Below, one piece after another: positions 62,719 through 64,000 of a stretch of 64,000 nucleotides of DNA; positions within the stretch are counted from its first letter, which is position 1; each line of letters opens with the position of its first letter. Source of the stretch: Rhodospirillales bacterium (lineage in GTDB: Bacteria > Pseudomonadota > Alphaproteobacteria > Reyranellales > Reyranellaceae); NCBI GenBank assembly GCA_016185145.1, contig JACPOB010000099.1:98260-162259 (forward strand). Direction: 5' to 3'. The notes beneath the pieces are model-generated. The model was not told the DNA's origin. It did no database searches and saw only the letters and a list, made by a program, of their open reading frames with translations. The translations under genes and the position numbers were made by a program.

Positions 62719-63816
62719 TCACAACCGGCTCGTCCAGTCGTCGTCCTGAACGGGGGCACGCCGCTGGCGGTCCCGCATCTGCTTCACGGCGCCCCGTACA
62801 TCGCCCTGCCATTGGCGGAAGTCGACGAGGGTCCGGGCCTTCAGGGCGCGCCCTCCGTTGCTCGACAGGTACGGCGCAGGATCGGAGAACTTGCCGTTGA
62901 CGATGGTCGAGAAGTGCAGGTGTGCGCCGGTCGATCGTCCGGTCATGCCGACATAGCCGATGACGTCGCCCTTGCTGACGCGGCTGCCCACGGCGATGTC
63001 GCCGGCGAAGCGCGCCATGTGGGCGTAGAGCGTCGTGAACTGCGCGGCGTGCCGGATCTTTACGGTGAGGCCATACTCGAAGTGGCTGCCGCGCAGCTCG
63101 ACGATGCCGTCGGCGGCCGCGAAGATCGGCTGGCCGACGCGCGCCTCGTAATCGATACCGTCGTGGAAGCCGCCGCCCGACGGGCGCCCGTAGTAACGGC
63201 GCGGGCCGAAGGGCGATGACATGCGCGAGCCCGGCCTCGGCAGGGCCAGGGCGGCACCCAGCCGCTTGCCGTCCTCGTCGAACCAGCCTTCGGGTTCGTC
63301 ATCCGGTGCAAAGCGCCAGAACGTCTGCGCGTCGGCGCCCTCTGCATCGATGGAAATGTAGAGCGGGCAGGGAGCGCCGTCGGGCATCGCACCCTGGCCG
63401 ACGCGAACGGCGTCTGCAGCGTTCGGGAAAAACTCGAGAAGGGACAGTATCTCCTGGTTGGCCGACCCGACAGCACGCACGCTCGCCAGGCCCACCTCGG
63501 AGATCGGCGGCGCATCGAACACGCTGCCTGCGAGGATGGCTTTGTCGGCCGATCGTTTCGTATCGCGCGAGAAGCTGCAGGCCTGGCCGGTCGTGGCAGG
63601 AACGTCCTTTGGCTCGGCTCGAGGATCGAAGCGGCTGCGGCTGTCGCGCTCGGGCAGGAAGCCCTCGAAATTGCGATCGAGGCGGCTGAAGTCCGGCGTC
63701 CGAACATGCGCGGCGGCATCCATGGCCGGAAGGCCGAGCAGGCAAGCGGCGGTCAAGGCGAGTCGCAGTGTCGATGGCCGACGGAATCCGTCGCCAGGAC
63801 GCGCAACTGTCGTCAT
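62719..63816 (-). CDS. M23 family metallopeptidase (LytM domain)
   Basis: 365 residues with a probable signal peptide (LRLALTAACLLGLPAMDAAAH, residues about 17-37). The C-terminal LytM domain has the zinc site: GGFHDGIDYEA (His218, Asp222) and GAHLHFSTI (His299, His301), all conserved. The N-terminal 200 residues are a family-specific region with two Cys (80 and 150). It cleaves peptidoglycan peptide cross-links or activates amidases in the periplasm. It is preceded by a leader with no partner gene. Confidence 0.93.
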   Translation of the reverse strand: MTTVARPGDGFRRPSTLRLALTAACLLGLPAMDAAAHVRTPDFSRLDRNFEGFLPERDSRSRFDPRAEPKDVPATTGQACSFSRDTKRSADKAILAGSVFDAPPISEVGLASVRAVGSANQEILSLLEFFPNAADAVRVGQGAMPDGAPCPLYISIDAEGADAQTFWRFAPDDEPEGWFDEDGKRLGAALALPRPGSRMSSPFGPRRYYGRPSGGGFHDGIDYEARVGQPIFAAADGIVELRGSHFEYGLTVKIRHAAQFTTLYAHMARFAGDIAVGSRVSKGDVIGYVGMTGRSTGAHLHFSTIVNGKFSDPAPYLSSNGGRALKARTLVDFRQWQGDVRGAVKQMRDRQRRAPVQDDDWTSRL

Positions 63817-63953
63817 GGACCCTGCTCCCTCTCATGCATTGGTGATTGGATGTCCGGAACCTAGCCCAACTTGCGCAGAATCGGCATTGCGATTCAATGG
63901 AATCAAAGAGTTAGCCGAAAAGTCGGCACTACATTTTTGGTTTGGGTGTGGTG

Positions 63954-64000
63954 TCAGGCGGAGAGGGCGAGGGTCAGGTCGTTGTCGGCCCGCATGCGCT
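63954..64000 (-). CDS. 3' end of an unidentified gene (cut by the window edge)
   Basis: Reading from the right edge, a frame ends RMRADNDLTLALSA-TGA at 63954-63956. Only 14 codons are visible, so no family can be given. The 137 bp to its left are AT-rich, with GATTC-AATG-GAATC at about 63892-63905, which may be an IS end or regulatory dyad. Confidence 0.35.
   Translation of the reverse strand, partial: RMRADNDLTLALSA

Overview
The window is GC-rich, densely packed chromosomal DNA (about 60 protein genes, short gaps, many ATGA/TGATG stop-start overlaps, several GTG/TTG starts). The gene content is dominated by solute-binding-protein transporters (TRAP, Bug/TctC, NitT/TauT-type, sugar-type, Liv-type and BMP-type), CoA-dependent catabolic enzymes, HpaI-type aldolases, Lrp-type regulators and LLM flavoenzymes. 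With four families of palindromic intergenic repeats, this points to a soil or water alphaproteobacterium, of the Reyranella/Bradyrhizobium type. The genus is an inference. I found no rRNA, tRNA or CRISPR.

Layout. 1-2.3 kb: TRAP transporter end plus a PEP-mutase/isocitrate-lyase-family enzyme. 2.4-5.9 kb: RidA-like protein and Bug-type binding protein, divergent from an ADP-forming acyl-CoA synthetase. 6-7.4 kb: phenylalanine hydroxylase divergent from an Lrp regulator with a perfect palindrome over its start. 7.4-12.7 kb: threonine-dehydratase-like enzyme, M20 hydrolase, NdvA-like exporter, GST. 12.7-15.5 kb: NitT/TauT-type ABC operon. 15.8-17.9 kb: two LLM oxidoreductases. 18-26 kb: a minus-strand run of sugar-type ABC transporter (no ATPase), HpaI aldolase, cytosine-deaminase-like hydrolase, MFS transporter and ABC-F protein. 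26-29.5 kb: aldose epimerase, SDR, membrane proteins. 29.6-34.2 kb: complete Liv-type ABC transporter. 34.4-35.8 kb: class III adenylate cyclase. 35.9-42.8 kb: an alpha/beta hydrolase and isochorismatase-type hydrolase, divergent from a BMP/nucleoside-type ABC operon that ends with a second isochorismatase-type hydrolase and has a near-consensus sigma-54 promoter; this looks like nitrogen scavenging. 43-46.6 kb: Hsp20, a 0.6 kb non-coding palindrome-rich stretch, a candidate selenoprotein with in-frame UGA, an MBL-fold protein with a damaged C-terminus and a truncated IS5-type transposase. 46.6-52.8 kb: crotonase, MFS, mtnA, a homodimeric-E1/MdeB-like 2-oxoacid dehydrogenase and a divergent Lrp regulator. 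53-64 kb: methyltransferase, LysE exporter, class II aldolase, PhzF, crotonase plus acyl-CoA ligase, a secreted Cys protein, a second HpaI aldolase, a Cys-nucleophile alpha/beta hydrolase, an M23 peptidase and a partial gene.

The most notable item is the gene at 44201-45073. Its reading frame is interrupted by one TGA (codon 161) in a U-P-V-C-H context typical of the glycine/sarcosine/betaine/D-proline reductase selenoprotein-B family. The frame then continues for 129 conserved-looking codons, and a perfect 7-bp stem with a 5-nt loop sits 17 nt after the TGA, as expected of a bacterial SECIS. An ordinary gene caller would split it in two.
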